Below, one piece after another: positions 54,285 to 63,848 of a stretch of DNA of 64,000 nt. This DNA is from Pseudomonas guangdongensis (GTDB taxonomy: Bacteria > Pseudomonadota > Gammaproteobacteria > Pseudomonadales > Pseudomonadaceae): contig NZ_LT629780.1 in NCBI RefSeq assembly GCF_900105885.1, positions 186,001-250,000 of the forward strand, in the 5' to 3' direction. Numbering within the stretch: the stretch's first letter is position 1; each line of letters opens with the position of its first letter. The notes beneath the pieces were generated by a model. The model saw only the letters and a program-made list of their open reading frames with translations, was not told the DNA's origin and did not search any database. The position numbers and the translations under genes were made by a program.

Positions 54285-54307
54285 GGTGCGCACGACGCAC
54301 CCTACGG
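54285..54307 (+). repeat. dispersed short palindromic repeat (GTAGGGTGCG type), copy B
   Basis: GGTGCGC, AC centre, GACGCACC and the CTACGG tail; two differences from the copy at 27793. The surrounding 54137-54337 holds another hairpin (TCCGCAC / GTGCGGA at 54241-54261) and no gene. Confidence 0.7.
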
Positions 54308-54337
54308 CAGCCATGCCGCGCGCAGGCAGCCCGACAG

Positions 54338-54817
54338 CTACTGCGCCGGCTCGTCGCGCTCGACACGCTTATGCGGCGGGGCTTCGCTGGGTGGCGAGGG
54401 AAAGCGGTGGGAGCCGTAACGCACCACCAGGGTGGCCAGGGCCAACAACAGGATGGCGCCGCAGACCATGACGATGCCCATGTTCGGCTTGTGGGTATGC
54501 TGGATATCGGCGATCAGCAGCCGGGTCAGCGCGGTGATCGCCACATAGATCAGGAAGCGCACCGGCATGTGGTTGGTCTTGAAGTAGATACCGACCATCG
54601 CGCCCAGTTCGAGGTAGATGAACAGCAGCAGGATGTCGTCGATGGTCGCCTGGCGCGCCTCGAGCATGCCCCAGAACGTCAGCCCCGCCGCCCAGGCCAC
54701 GGCGCCGCCGATGGCGAACAAGGCAAGATAGTGGAAGCCTTCGACCAGCAGATTGCCGAGGGCATCGGCCTGCTGGTGCATGGCATGGCGCAGGCGTTCG
54801 GGCCAGGAGGATTTCAT
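54338..54817 (-). CDS. psiE: phosphate-starvation-inducible protein PsiE
   Basis: 159-aa inner-membrane protein with four helices between residues 25 and 132. It matches the PsiE family, whose role is not settled. A basic, Pro-rich tail follows. Downstream of the pilA terminator on the same strand, so it needs its own promoter. Confidence 0.85.
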   Translation of the reverse strand: MKSSWPERLRHAMHQQADALGNLLVEGFHYLALFAIGGAVAWAAGLTFWGMLEARQATIDDILLLFIYLELGAMVGIYFKTNHMPVRFLIYVAITALTRLLIADIQHTHKPNMGIVMVCGAILLLALATLVVRYGSHRFPSPPSEAPPHKRVERDEPAQ

Positions 54818-54870
54818 CGGGGGGCAGCTCCAGCGGAAAGGATGTGCTGGAGATTGCAGGAAATGTGCCC

Positions 54871-54910
54871 AAAAAGAAAACTCCCTGTGTACCGGAGATA
54901 CACAGGGAGT
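54871..54910 (-). terminator. Rho-independent terminator of pilA
   Basis: Perfect 12-bp stem ACTCCCTGTGTA with a 7-nt loop, followed on the minus strand by TTTTCTTTTT. About 50 bp after the pilA stop. Confidence 0.85.
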
Positions 54911-54960
54911 CTCTATAAATCTAGAAATAAAATTAAATCCCGAAAACCATCTAACTCAAA

Positions 54961-55308
54961 TTAGTTAGTGAATGCGCAGGTACCACCTTTCTCAAGGTCA
55001 CAGGAAACCTTCGCATTGTTACCATTATTAATTACAGCAACGACAGGGGTTGTCAAAGCTGTAGGCTTTGTAATTGAAGTGCATGCTGCAGCGTTAGAGT
55101 CAGGAACAGGTTGCGCACCACTCGGATCCAAAAGCGCTGCCAACACTGTGTTAGTGTAAGCTTTAGCCTCTGCCATACAGGCATTATCAGAAGATTTTCT
55201 CGTGTAATTCTGATAGGCGGGCAATGCTACAGCCGAGAGAATCCCGATAATCGCCACCACGATCATCAGCTCGATCAGGGTAAAACCCTTCTGCACTTGT
55301 GCTTTCAT
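54961..55308 (-). CDS. pilA: type IV major pilin PilA
   Basis: Subunit of the type IV pilus used for twitching, attachment and DNA uptake. 115-aa preprotein; PilD cuts after Gly8 of MKAQVQKG, leaving N-terminal Phe and Glu5 ([31 protein letters not shown]). Four Cys (44, 76, 103, 111); the last two fit the C-terminal D-loop disulfide, the first two a possible extra one. It is shorter than most pilins of P. aeruginosa (about 145-150 aa). The gene is clearly AT-richer than its flanks, usual for exchanged pilin genes. AAGGAG is 6 nt before the ATG. Divergent from pilBCD. Confidence 0.95.
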   Translation of the reverse strand: MKAQVQKGFTLIELMIVVAIIGILSAVALPAYQNYTRKSSDNACMAEAKAYTNTVLAALLDPSGAQPVPDSNAAACTSITKPTALTTPVVAVINNGNNAKVSCDLEKGGTCAFTN

Positions 55309-55638
55309 GTTTTGCTCCTTGCAAACGGTAGAGGTCTCGTCGACCTGCGTAGAATAAGGCAGTCGCCGTGCCAGTTCGCCGGAGAGTTCCAGGCAATATG
55401 CGAAGTTGCGGCGCGGTTCACGCAACTCATCCGTCATCACGAACCGGCTCACATTTCCAGTTCGAACTGCGACACCCCGATTCCACTACCGGGACTGACC
55501 GCACCAGTCGCTCGCTACGAAAACGCCCGCCGAAGCCGGCAAAAAGTGACGTATTTTGTCACCCCCGCACGCCGCGAATTGGCAGCCTGTCGGCTCTGCG
55601 CTATAAGGCAGCCTCCCGTGTTGCAGGATGCACCGTTC
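55309..55638. other. 330-bp divergent control region between pilA and pilB
   Basis: No gene. Holds the sigma-54 promoter of pilA and, further right, the undefined pilB promoter. The half next to pilA is AT-richer than the half next to pilB. Confidence 0.6.
55359..55373 (-). promoter_or_regulatory. sigma-54 promoter of pilA
   Basis: On the minus strand TGGCACGGCGACTGC: the invariant GG and GC with the exact 10-bp gap, 50 bp before the pilA ATG. P. aeruginosa pilA is driven by RpoN with PilR; pilSR is not in this window. Confidence 0.8.
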
Positions 55639-57348
55639 ATGAACACTCCCACCGCCCTCACCGGCCTGGCCCGCCAGCTGGTCGCCGCCGAACTGCTGGA
55701 CGTCCCGGCTGCGCAGAAGGCGCAGACCGAGGCCGCGCGCAACCAGCTCACCCTCGTGCAGCATCTGGTACAGAACCGTCTGGTGACGGCGCGCGCCATC
55801 GCCGAGCTGGCCGCCGAACAGTTCGGCATGCCGCTGCTCGACCTGCGCGCACTGGAGCGCGAGCAACTGCCGCGCGAGCTGGTCAGCGAGAAGCTGGTAC
55901 GCCAGCACCGCGCCCTGCCGCTGCTGCGGCGCGGCAACCGGCTGTTCGTCGGTCTGTCCGACCCCGCCAACCAGCAGGCGATTCAGGACATCCAGTTCAG
56001 CACCGGTCTGGCGGTCGAAGCCGTACTGGTCGAGGAGGATCGCCTGAGCGAGACCATCGAGCAGCTGTTCAGCGCCGCCGGCAGCGGCATGGACGGGCTC
56101 GACGACACCGACCTGGACGGCGTGGATACCAGCAACGATACCGCCAAGGGCGACGACAGCGTCAGCGCCGAAGGAGGCGCCGACGATGCGCCGGTGGTGC
56201 GCTTCGTCAACAAGATGCTGCTGGAGGCGATCCGCGGCGGCTCCTCGGACCTGCACTTCGAGCCCTACGAGAAAAGCTACCGGATCCGCTTTCGTACCGA
56301 CGGCATGCTGCATGAAGCTGCCCGCCCGCCGATCCAGCTGGCCGGGCGGATCGCCGCGCGCCTCAAGGTGATGGCCGGGCTGGACATTTCCGAGCGACGC
56401 AAGCCCCAGGACGGGCGGATCAAGCTCAAGGTCTCGGCGCACAAGGCCATCGACTTCCGGGTCAACAGCCTGCCGACGCTGTGGGGCGAGAAGATCGTCA
56501 TGCGGATCCTCGACCCCTCCAGCGCGCAGATGGGCATCGACGCCCTCGGCTACGAGGAGGAACAGAAGGCGCTCTATCTCAAGGCGCTCAGCCAGCCGCA
56601 GGGGATGATCCTGGTGACCGGGCCGACCGGCTCGGGCAAGACGGTGTCGCTGTACACCGGCCTGAACATCCTCAATACCCCGGACATCAACATCTCCACC
56701 GCGGAGGACCCGGTGGAGATCAACCTGGAAGGCATCAACCAGGTCAACGTCAACCCCAAGCAGGGCATGGACTTCGCCCAGGCGCTGCGCGCCTTCCTGC
56801 GTCAGGACCCGGACGTGATCATGGTCGGCGAGATCCGCGACCTGGAAACCGCCGAGATCGCCATCAAGGCGGCGCAGACCGGCCACATGGTGATGTCCAC
56901 CCTGCACACCAACAGCGCCGCGGAAACCCTGACCCGCCTGCGCAACATGGGCATCCCGGCCTTCAACATCGCCACCTCGGTGAACCTGATCATCGCCCAG
57001 CGCCTGGCCCGGCGCCTCTGCCCGCAGTGCCGCAAGCCACACGAACTGCCCCACGAGGCGCTGCTTGCCGAGGGCTTCCCGGCCGAGCGCATCGGCAGCT
57101 TCAAGCTGTACCGGCCGGGCGCGGGCTGCGACGCCTGCAAGAACGGCTACAAGGGCCGGGTGGGTATTTATGAAGTGGTTAAAATCACCCCCGAGCTGCA
57201 ACGCCTTATCATGGAAGAAGGCAATGCCCTCGATATCGCCGCCAAGGCGCGCGAAGAAGGCTTCAACGACCTGCGCGCCTCCGGCCTGCTCAAGGCCATG
57301 CAGGGCCTGACCAGCCTTGAGGAAGTCAACCGCGTCACCAAGGATTGA
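55639..57348 (+). CDS. pilB: type IV pilus assembly ATPase PilB
   Basis: Hexameric motor that drives pilus extension. 569 aa. N-terminal MshEN/T2SE-N domain (about 10-145), an acidic linker (150-180), then the ATPase: Walker A GPTGSGKT at 328-335, Asp box, Walker B-like DPDVIMVGEIRDLETAEIAIKAAQTGH, and a tetracysteine zinc motif (CPQC ... CDAC). Same length as in P. aeruginosa (566 aa). Start ATG 55639 lies where the family begins. Confidence 0.97.
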   Translation: MNTPTALTGLARQLVAAELLDVPAAQKAQTEAARNQLTLVQHLVQNRLVTARAIAELAAEQFGMPLLDLRALEREQLPRELVSEKLVRQHRALPLLRRGNRLFVGLSDPANQQAIQDIQFSTGLAVEAVLVEEDRLSETIEQLFSAAGSGMDGLDDTDLDGVDTSNDTAKGDDSVSAEGGADDAPVVRFVNKMLLEAIRGGSSDLHFEPYEKSYRIRFRTDGMLHEAARPPIQLAGRIAARLKVMAGLDISERRKPQDGRIKLKVSAHKAIDFRVNSLPTLWGEKIVMRILDPSSAQMGIDALGYEEEQKALYLKALSQPQGMILVTGPTGSGKTVSLYTGLNILNTPDINISTAEDPVEINLEGINQVNVNPKQGMDFAQALRAFLRQDPDVIMVGEIRDLETAEIAIKAAQTGHMVMSTLHTNSAAETLTRLRNMGIPAFNIATSVNLIIAQRLARRLCPQCRKPHELPHEALLAEGFPAERIGSFKLYRPGAGCDACKNGYKGRVGIYEVVKITPELQRLIMEEGNALDIAAKAREEGFNDLRASGLLKAMQGLTSLEEVNRVTKD

Positions 57349-57350
57349 AC

Positions 57351-58568
57351 ATGGCGGAGAAAACACCGAAGACCGAAACCTTCGTCTGGGAAGGCATCGA
57401 CCGCAAGGGCGACCGGCTCAAGGGCGAACTGAGCGGCCTGAACCCAATGCTGGTCAAGGCGCAGCTGCGCCAGCAGGGCATCAATCCGATCCGGGTACGC
57501 AAGAAGAGCAAGCCGCTGCTGGGCGGCGGCAAGAAGATCAAGCCCATGGACATCGCCCTCTTCACCCGGCAGATGGCGACCATGATGAAATCCGGTGTAC
57601 CGCTGCTGCAGTCCTTCGACATCATCGCCGACGGCATGGAGAAGCCGGCGATGCGCGAGCTGACCCTGGAGATCAAGCAGGGCGTGGCGGCGGGCAACAG
57701 TCTGGCCAACTCGCTGCGCAAGAAGCCGCAGTACTTCGACGACCTCTACTGCAACCTGGTGGACGCCGGTGAGCAGTCCGGGGCACTGGAAACCCTGCTC
57801 GACCGGGTGGCCACCTACAAGGAGAAGACCGAGGCGCTCAAGGCCAAGGTGAAGAAGGCGATGACCTACCCCATCGCGGTGATCGTGGTAGCGGTGATCG
57901 TCTCGGCGATCCTGCTGATCAAGGTGGTGCCGCAATTCCAGAGCGTGTTCGAGGGCTTCGGCGCGGAGCTGCCGGCCTTCACCCAGATGGTCATCAACCT
58001 GTCGGAGCTGCTGCAGGAATGGTGGCTGATCGTGCTGCTGGCACTGATCGGCTTCGCCTATGCCTTCGGCGCCGCCTACAAGCGCTCGGAGGCGCTGCGC
58101 AACAACGTCGACCGCACCCTGCTCAAGCTGCCGCTGGTCGGCGCGATCACCTACAAGAGCGCGGTGGCGCGCTATGCGCGCACCCTGTCGACCACCTTCG
58201 CCGCCGGGGTACCGCTGGTGGAGGCGCTGGACTCGGTCGGCGGCGCGGCCGGCAACGTGGTGTTCCGCAATGCGGTGCGCAAGGTCAAGCAGGATGTATC
58301 CAGCGGCATGCAACTGAACTTCTCGATGCGCACGGCGAACGTGTTCCCGGCGATGGCGATCCAGATGGCGGCCATCGGCGAAGAGTCCGGCTCGCTGGAC
58401 AGCATGCTCGACAAGGTCGCGGAATATTACGAGGCGGAAGTGGACAACATGGTCGACAATCTGACCACCCTGATGGAGCCGATGATCATGGCGGTGCTTG
58501 GCGTGCTGGTGGGCGGACTGATCATCGCCATGTACCTGCCGATCTTCCAGCTCGGCGCGGTGGTGTAA
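57351..58568 (+). CDS. pilC: type IV pilus inner-membrane platform protein PilC
   Basis: 405-aa GspF-family protein; two cytoplasmic helical repeats (about 65-170 and 270-370) with three membrane helices. Motif FTRQMATMMKSGVPLLQSFDI in the first repeat. AAGGA lies 6 nt before the ATG; begins 2 bp after pilB. Confidence 0.97.
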   Translation: MAEKTPKTETFVWEGIDRKGDRLKGELSGLNPMLVKAQLRQQGINPIRVRKKSKPLLGGGKKIKPMDIALFTRQMATMMKSGVPLLQSFDIIADGMEKPAMRELTLEIKQGVAAGNSLANSLRKKPQYFDDLYCNLVDAGEQSGALETLLDRVATYKEKTEALKAKVKKAMTYPIAVIVVAVIVSAILLIKVVPQFQSVFEGFGAELPAFTQMVINLSELLQEWWLIVLLALIGFAYAFGAAYKRSEALRNNVDRTLLKLPLVGAITYKSAVARYARTLSTTFAAGVPLVEALDSVGGAAGNVVFRNAVRKVKQDVSSGMQLNFSMRTANVFPAMAIQMAAIGEESGSLDSMLDKVAEYYEAEVDNMVDNLTTLMEPMIMAVLGVLVGGLIIAMYLPIFQLGAVV

Positions 58569-58571
58569 GGC

Positions 58572-59441
58572 ATGGCGTTCATCGATCTGCTGGCCGCCAG
58601 CCCCGCCTGGTTCACCGCCTGCACCCTGCTGCTCGGCCTGCTGGTGGGCAGCTTCCTCAATGTCGTGGTGTATCGCCTGCCGATCATGATGCAGCGCGAC
58701 TGGCAGGCCCAGGCCCGCGAGGTGCTGGAGCTGCCGGCCGAGCCGACCGAGCGCTTCGACCTGCTGCTGCCGCACTCGCGCTGCCCGCACTGCGCGCACC
58801 GCATCCGCGCCTGGGAAAACATTCCGCTGCTCGGCTGGCTGCTGCTGCGCGGGCGCTGCTCGGCGTGCCGGGCGCCGATCGGGATGCGCTATCCGCTGGT
58901 GGAGCTGGCCTGCGGGCTGCTCTCCGGCTATATCGCCTGGCATTTCGGCTTCAGCTGGCAGACCGCCGCCCTGCTGCCGCTGACCTGGGGGCTGCTGGCG
59001 ATGAGCCTGATCGACGCCGACCACCAGTTGCTGCCGGATGTCCTGGTGCTGCCGCTGCTGTGGCTGGGGCTGATCGTCAACCAGTGGAGCCTGTTCGCCA
59101 GCCCTGCGGCGGCGCTGTGGGGCGCGGTGGCCGGCTATCTCAGCCTGTGGTCGCTGTATTGGCTGTTCAAGCTGGTGACCGGCAAGGAAGGCATGGGCTA
59201 CGGCGACTTCAAGCTGCTGGCGCTGATCGGCGCCTGGGGGGGCTGGCAGGCGCTGCCGTTAACCATCCTGCTGTCCTCGCTGGTCGGCGCGGTGCTCGGC
59301 CTGTTGCTGCTGCGCCTGCGCGGCGCCGACCACGGCACGCCGATTCCCTTCGGCCCCTACCTCGCCATCGCCGGCTGGATCGCCCTGCTGTGGGGCGAGA
59401 CCATCACCGCCGGCTACCTGCGCATCGCCGGCATGGGCTGA
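58572..59441 (+). CDS. pilD: prepilin peptidase/N-methyltransferase PilD
   Basis: Cuts prepilins and type II pseudopilins and methylates the new N terminus. 289 aa, about eight helices. Zinc cysteines 71, 74, 96, 99 (CPHC ... CSAC); aspartyl protease residues near Asp148-150 ([11 protein letters not shown]) and Asp212 (GYGDFKLL). Begins 3 bp after pilC. Confidence 0.97.
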   Translation: MAFIDLLAASPAWFTACTLLLGLLVGSFLNVVVYRLPIMMQRDWQAQAREVLELPAEPTERFDLLLPHSRCPHCAHRIRAWENIPLLGWLLLRGRCSACRAPIGMRYPLVELACGLLSGYIAWHFGFSWQTAALLPLTWGLLAMSLIDADHQLLPDVLVLPLLWLGLIVNQWSLFASPAAALWGAVAGYLSLWSLYWLFKLVTGKEGMGYGDFKLLALIGAWGGWQALPLTILLSSLVGAVLGLLLLRLRGADHGTPIPFGPYLAIAGWIALLWGETITAGYLRIAGMG

Positions 59442-59517
59442 GCGGCTTCGCCCGGCGGCGCTGGCCGCCCCGGCGGCCGCGGGGGATAATGCGCCGGTCA
59501 TCGCCACGGACTTCGCC

Positions 59518-60141
59518 ATGCAACCCTGGATTCTCGGTCTCACCGGCGGCATCGGCAGCGGCAAGAGCGCCGCCGCCAGTCATTTCGCCCGTCTCGGCGT
59601 GCATCAGGTGGACGCCGATCAGGTCGCCCGCTGGGTAGTGGAGCCGGGGCGTCCGGCGCTGGCACGGATCGTCGACCGCTTCGGCGAGGCCATCCTGCAC
59701 GCCGATGGCCGCCTCGACCGGGCGGCCCTGCGTGCGCGCATCTTCCAGACGCCGGAGGAGCGCCAGTGGCTGGAGCAACTGCTGCACCCGCTGATCCGCA
59801 CGGAAATGCGCCATGCCCTGGAGCAGGCCCGCTCGCCCTACGCCATTCTGGTCTCGCCCTTGCTGGTCGAGTCCGAGCAGCAACGCCGGATGGTCGAGCG
59901 CATCCTGGTGATCGACGTTCCCGAGGCGCTGCAATTGCAGCGCACCATGCAGCGCGACAGCGTTCCCGAACAACAGGTGCGCGCCATCCTGCAGGCCCAG
60001 GCTGCCCGCGAGGAGCGCCTGCGCCACGCCCACGACGTGCTGGTCAACGACCGCGACCTGGCCTGGCTGCACGGCGAGGTGGAGCGCCTGCATGAACTTT
60101 ATCTGCGCCTGCACGCCAGGCCCCAAGGACATTCGCAATGA
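59518..60141 (+). CDS. coaE: dephospho-CoA kinase
   Basis: Last step of CoA synthesis. 207 aa P-loop kinase: [14 protein letters not shown] at residues 7-20, acceptor and lid region [17 protein letters not shown]. Follows pilD after 76 bp; overlaps yacG by 4 bp. Confidence 0.96.
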   Translation: MQPWILGLTGGIGSGKSAAASHFARLGVHQVDADQVARWVVEPGRPALARIVDRFGEAILHADGRLDRAALRARIFQTPEERQWLEQLLHPLIRTEMRHALEQARSPYAILVSPLLVESEQQRRMVERILVIDVPEALQLQRTMQRDSVPEQQVRAILQAQAAREERLRHAHDVLVNDRDLAWLHGEVERLHELYLRLHARPQGHSQ

Positions 60142-60347
60142 GCAAGCCACTGACCGTCACCTGCCCGACCTGCTCGGCCCCGCTGGAGTGGACGCCGGCC
60201 AACCATTTCCGGCCGTTCTGCAGCGAGCGCTGCAAGCTGATCGACCTGGGCGCCTGGGCCGCCGAGGAGCATGCGATCCCCGGCGACCCGCAGCTGGACG
60301 CCGCCTTCAGCGACGAACTGCACGCCCCTGGCGGTCTGCGTCACTGA
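60138..60347 (+). CDS. yacG: DNA gyrase inhibitor YacG
   Basis: 69-aa zinc protein with Cys9, Cys12, Cys28 and Cys32 ([11 protein letters not shown] ... [13 protein letters not shown]). YacG binds GyrB. Start overlaps coaE (ATGA). Its 3' end overlaps the convergent CbiM-like gene by 7 bp. Confidence 0.95.
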   Translation: MSKPLTVTCPTCSAPLEWTPANHFRPFCSERCKLIDLGAWAAEEHAIPGDPQLDAAFSDELHAPGGLRH

Positions 60348-61054
60348 GGCGGGCCACGCCGCTCGTCGTCCGGCGGGCGCTCCTCCTTCCACGGCGCCTG
60401 CAGATAGCGGGTGCGGTTGAAGGTTTCCAGCCAGTCCGGGTAGAACACCACCAGCGCGGTGACCACCAGACCGTTGATGAAGGCCTCGGGGAACACCACC
60501 AGCCACAGGTAGCCGGCGAACTCATCGAGCCAGGGCGGCATCTGGTAGATGCCGTCCACCAGCAGCACGCCCAGCCCCGCCAGCAGGCTGCACAGGGTGG
60601 CCAGCGCCGCCGGGAAAAAGCCGCTGAAGAAGATATAGACGAACAGGTTCTCCGGCTGGCGACGCTCCACCCCCTGGGCGCAGACCTCGGTGACCAGCAC
60701 CGGGATGAGGATCATCAGCACGCCGTTGACGCCGAGGGCCAGCAGGTCCTGACGACCGAGGGCGACCAGCGCCAGCTGGGCGGCGAAACCGGCCAGTACC
60801 GCCAGCGGCCAGTCCAGCAGCAGGGTCACCGCGGTCATGCCGATGAAGTGGTAGGACAGCCCCGCCGGAAAATCGCGACGCACCAGCCAGAGCACGAACA
60901 GCGCCAGCACCGTGCCGAACAGCAGGTGCTGGCGGCGGAAATCGCTGAACAGCTCGACCCAGGGCGCACGCAGCGCCGCTGCCAGGAGCAGCGGCAGGAA
61001 CAGCAGTCCGCCCAGCCACTGGCTGGAGCTGGACAGCAGTTCGGCGGCGATCAC
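60341..61054 (-). CDS. CbiM-like ECF permease family membrane protein
   Basis: 237 aa, about seven helices, charged C-terminal tail. Resembles the S-component/CbiM membrane proteins in the stretch [15 protein letters not shown] and [15 protein letters not shown], but the N-terminal metal-binding MHI motif of true CbiM is missing, so the cargo is unclear. Downstream of, and overlapping by 4 bp, the periplasmic protein gene at 61051, with which it is co-transcribed. Confidence 0.75.
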   Translation of the reverse strand: MIAAELLSSSSQWLGGLLFLPLLLAAALRAPWVELFSDFRRQHLLFGTVLALFVLWLVRRDFPAGLSYHFIGMTAVTLLLDWPLAVLAGFAAQLALVALGRQDLLALGVNGVLMILIPVLVTEVCAQGVERRQPENLFVYIFFSGFFPAALATLCSLLAGLGVLLVDGIYQMPPWLDEFAGYLWLVVFPEAFINGLVVTALVVFYPDWLETFNRTRYLQAPWKEERPPDDERRGPPQ

Positions 61055-61521
61055 GGCTGGAGCTGCTCAAGAGCGCGGCGCAGCTCGGCGGCATCGGCGA
61101 ATTCGCGCCGCTCGCGCAGCACGCCCCCGTCGAGTTGCAGCCAGAGCACCCCGGCCTCGGGCGCCGCGTACTGCGGCACCACCGCCGCCTCGCGATCCAG
61201 CAGCACGCGGTAGCTGTAGTCGCGCATCGCCGGAATGGCGAACAGGCTGCCGATCAGGCTCGGCATGCGGCTGATGTCGGCGACGAACAGCGCCTGGCGC
61301 TCCTCCAGATAACCCTTGGGGCGCTCGGCCAGGGCCTGCTCGACCAGTTTGGCGCCATCCATGCTCCGTGCCACCAGCAACACGCGCAGCTGTCCGTCGA
61401 GGGTATAGGACTGCTCGAACTGATCGCTCAGGGTCCAGGGCGCCAGACGCTCGCCCGGCTCCAGCGCCTGCGCCGCGCCGCTCAGCAGGACCAGGCCCAG
61501 CGCCATCCAGAATTTCGTCAT
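61051..61521 (-). CDS. exported thioredoxin-fold-like protein of unknown function
   Basis: 156 aa. Signal peptide (MTKFWMALGLVLLSGAAQA) and a mature part that looks like a thioredoxin or YtfJ fold (APWTLSDQFEQSYTLDGQLRVLLVARS ...) without a CxxC motif. Likely periplasmic. Partner of the membrane protein encoded next to it. No firm function. Confidence 0.7.
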   Translation of the reverse strand: MTKFWMALGLVLLSGAAQALEPGERLAPWTLSDQFEQSYTLDGQLRVLLVARSMDGAKLVEQALAERPKGYLEERQALFVADISRMPSLIGSLFAIPAMRDYSYRVLLDREAAVVPQYAAPEAGVLWLQLDGGVLRERREFADAAELRRALEQLQP

Positions 61522-61733
61522 GGGGAAGTCTCCAGGGGATAACGGGCTTCCAGTCTACACCCGGGCCTGCGCCTCGATAGCCGCTGCGACAACCTGCCCA
61601 TCCGCCCCACCGCACGCTGGCATCCCCGCGCAGGGGCGCTCCGGCCACGATTCGCGGCACAAGCACAACATGCGGCATTGTGTCACCCCGGGCACAAGCA
61701 TAAGATGTTTGTCATTCTGTTTCCGAGACTGCC

Positions 61734-61907
61734 ATGTCCAGCCGTCTGAGTCCCGAAGACCAGCAACGGGTCGAGCGTTACCTCAGCTCCCCGCAGCATC
61801 AAGTCAAGCGCCGGCCCTTCCGCCCGTGGCGCCTGATGCTGGGCCTGCTGGCCGTGATCGTCGGCCTGGGCTTACTGAGTCGCCTGCTGAGCTCCCTGGT
61901 CACATGA
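61734..61907 (+). CDS. DUF3094 small membrane protein
   Basis: 57 aa, MSSRLSPEDQQRVERYL..., one membrane helix near the C terminus (LMLGLLAVIVGLGLLSRLL). Too short for most gene finders. A DUF3094 gene stands before ndh in Pseudomonas. Function unknown. Confidence 0.82.
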   Translation: MSSRLSPEDQQRVERYLSSPQHQVKRRPFRPWRLMLGLLAVIVGLGLLSRLLSSLVT

Positions 61908-61970
61908 TCCCCCTCCCGCACAGCCACCAGTCTCGCCCCGCTTTCCTTCAAAACCTTGCGAGACTTACCC

Positions 61971-63269
61971 ATGACGCATCACATCGTGATTGTCGGCGGC
62001 GGCGCCGGCGGGATCGAACTGGCGACCCGCCTTGGCCGTAGCCTGGGCAAACGCGGACAGGCACGCATCACCCTGGTCGACGGCAACCTTACCCACATCT
62101 GGAAACCGCTGCTGCACGAGGTGGCCGCCGGCTCGCTGAACTCATCGGAAGACGAGCTCAACTATGTCGCCCAGGCCAAGTGGAACCACTTCGAGTTCCA
62201 GCTCGGTCGCATGTGCGGTCTCGACCGTCAGCGCAAGATCATCCAGCTGCAAGCCACCCTCGACGAGGACGGCAGCGAGCTGGTGCCGCCCCGGGAGATC
62301 GCCTACGACACCCTGGTACTGGCGGTCGGCAGCACCACCAACGACTTCGGCACACCCGGCGCTGCCGAGCACTGCATCTTCCTCGACACCCGCCAGCAGG
62401 CCGAGCGCTTCCACCAGCTGCTGCTCAACCAGTACCTGCGCGCCCACGCCAACCCGGAGCACAGCGCCACCGAGCAGATCAACGTGGCGATCATCGGCGC
62501 CGGCGCCACCGGCGTCGAACTGGCGGCCGAACTGCACCATGCCGCACGCCTGCTGGCCGCCTACGGACTGGACGGCATCCGCCCGGAAAACCTGCGCCTG
62601 ACCTTGGTCGAGGCCGGCCCGCGCGTGCTGCCGGCGCTGCCCGAGCGGATCAGCGTGCCGGTGCATGAAACCCTGGAGAAACTCGGCGTGACGGTGCTGA
62701 CCGGTTCGCCGGTCAGCGAAGTGGCCGAGGAAGGCCTGTGCACCGCCGATGGCCAGCTGATTCCGGCCAGCCTCAAGGTCTGGGCCGCCGGCATTCGCGC
62801 ACCGCGTTTTCTCAACGAGATCGACGGCCTGGAAAGCAACCGTATCAACCAGCTGGTGGTCCTGCCCACGCTGCAGACCACCCGCGACGAGCACATCTTC
62901 GCCTTCGGCGACTGCGCAGCCTGCCCGCAGCCCGACGGCAAGAACGTGCCGCCGCGCGCCCAGGCAGCCCACCAACAGGCTTCGCTGCTGGCCAAGTCGC
63001 TCAAGCGCCGCCTGGAAGGCAAGCCGCTGCTGGAGTACCGCTACCGCGACTACGGCTCGCTGATCTCGCTGTCGAGCTTCAGTGCAGTGGGCAACCTGAT
63101 GGGCAACCTGACCGGCGATGTGATGCTCGAAGGCCGCCTGGCACGCTGGTTCTATGTGTCGCTTTACCGCCTGCACCAGATGGCGCTGTACGGCAAGTTC
63201 CGCACCCTGCTGCTGATGCTCAGCGACCGCCTGGGACGCAGCACCGAACCGCGCCTGAAACTGCACTGA
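61971..63269 (+). CDS. ndh: type II NADH dehydrogenase
   Basis: Non-pumping NADH:quinone oxidoreductase on the inner membrane. 432 aa. FAD motif VGGGAGGIELATRLG near the start, NADH motif IIGAGATGVELAAEL, and a C-terminal amphipathic helix (WFYVSLYRLHQMALYG). Start MTHHIVIVGGG; Shine-Dalgarno not clear. Gives flexible NADH oxidation beside Mqo. Confidence 0.95.
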   Translation: MTHHIVIVGGGAGGIELATRLGRSLGKRGQARITLVDGNLTHIWKPLLHEVAAGSLNSSEDELNYVAQAKWNHFEFQLGRMCGLDRQRKIIQLQATLDEDGSELVPPREIAYDTLVLAVGSTTNDFGTPGAAEHCIFLDTRQQAERFHQLLLNQYLRAHANPEHSATEQINVAIIGAGATGVELAAELHHAARLLAAYGLDGIRPENLRLTLVEAGPRVLPALPERISVPVHETLEKLGVTVLTGSPVSEVAEEGLCTADGQLIPASLKVWAAGIRAPRFLNEIDGLESNRINQLVVLPTLQTTRDEHIFAFGDCAACPQPDGKNVPPRAQAAHQQASLLAKSLKRRLEGKPLLEYRYRDYGSLISLSSFSAVGNLMGNLTGDVMLEGRLARWFYVSLYRLHQMALYGKFRTLLLMLSDRLGRSTEPRLKLH

Positions 63270-63276
63270 CGGCCAA

Positions 63277-63309
63277 CGTTGCGGGGAGCGCCTGGCGCTC
63301 TCCGCAACG
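63277..63309 (+). terminator. long hairpin after ndh
   Basis: 16-bp stem with one G-U pair (CGTTGCGGGGAGCGCC arm), minimal loop, 8 bp after the ndh stop. No T run follows. Confidence 0.5.
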
Positions 63310-63347
63310 GTACGGCAGGCGCGCACCGACTAAAAACAGCCACGCAC

Positions 63348-63381
63348 AAAAAAGCCGGAAGGCCTTTCAGCACTTCCAGCT
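63348..63381 (-). terminator. terminator of the tRNA-Asn/Pro/Lys operon
   Basis: On the minus strand AGCTGGAAG / CTTCCGGCT with one G-U, 11-nt loop, then TTTTTT. Lies about 25 bp after tRNA-Lys. Confidence 0.75.
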
Positions 63382-63406
63382 TTTAGTCCTTCCTGGGAAG
63401 GGAATA

Positions 63407-63481
63407 TGGTGGGTCGTGTAGGGGTCGAACCTACGACCAATTGGTTAAAAGCCAACTGCTCTACCACTGAGCTAACGACCC
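63407..63481 (-). tRNA. tRNA-Lys(UUU)
   Basis: 75 nt. Anticodon loop CTTTTAA (UUU). Acceptor GGGTCGT pairs fully, T arm GTAGG-TTCGACC-CCTAC, encoded CCA. D loop is one base shorter than in E. coli. Confidence 0.97.
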
Positions 63482-63486
63482 AAAAC

Positions 63487-63563
63487 TGGTCGGGGTAGAG
63501 AGATTCGAACTCCCGACATCCTGCTCCCAAAGCAGGCGCGCTACCGGACTGCGCTATACCCCG
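63487..63563 (-). tRNA. tRNA-Pro(UGG)
   Basis: 77 nt. Anticodon loop TTTGGGA (UGG), acceptor CGGGGTA/TACCCCG, encoded CCA. Between tRNA-Lys and tRNA-Asn with 5-9 bp spacers. Confidence 0.97.
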
Positions 63564-63572
63564 CCTAGAAGT

Positions 63573-63648
63573 TGGCTCCGCGACCTGGACTCGAACCAGG
63601 GACCCAATGATTAACAGTCATTTGCTCTACCGACTGAGCTATCGCGGA
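63573..63648 (-). tRNA. tRNA-Asn(GUU)
   Basis: 76 nt. Anticodon loop CTGTTAA (GUU), acceptor TCCGCGA/TCGCGGA, encoded CCA. First gene of the three-tRNA transcript. Confidence 0.97.
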
Positions 63649-63848
63649 ACTTCGAGACTTCCAACCCTCTACAGTTGCCGCTCTTTTGAGCGACTCACCG
63701 TTTCAGTGGGGCGCATTTTACGGGATGCTTGCCGAGTGTCAACAGGAAATTTCAATTTTTTCAGAAAAAACGCTTTGCGCTCAGGGACATGCCGATATTC
63801 AGCGCTCGCCCGCCGCGACGCAAAGTCCGACGCGGCGGGCGATTCGTC

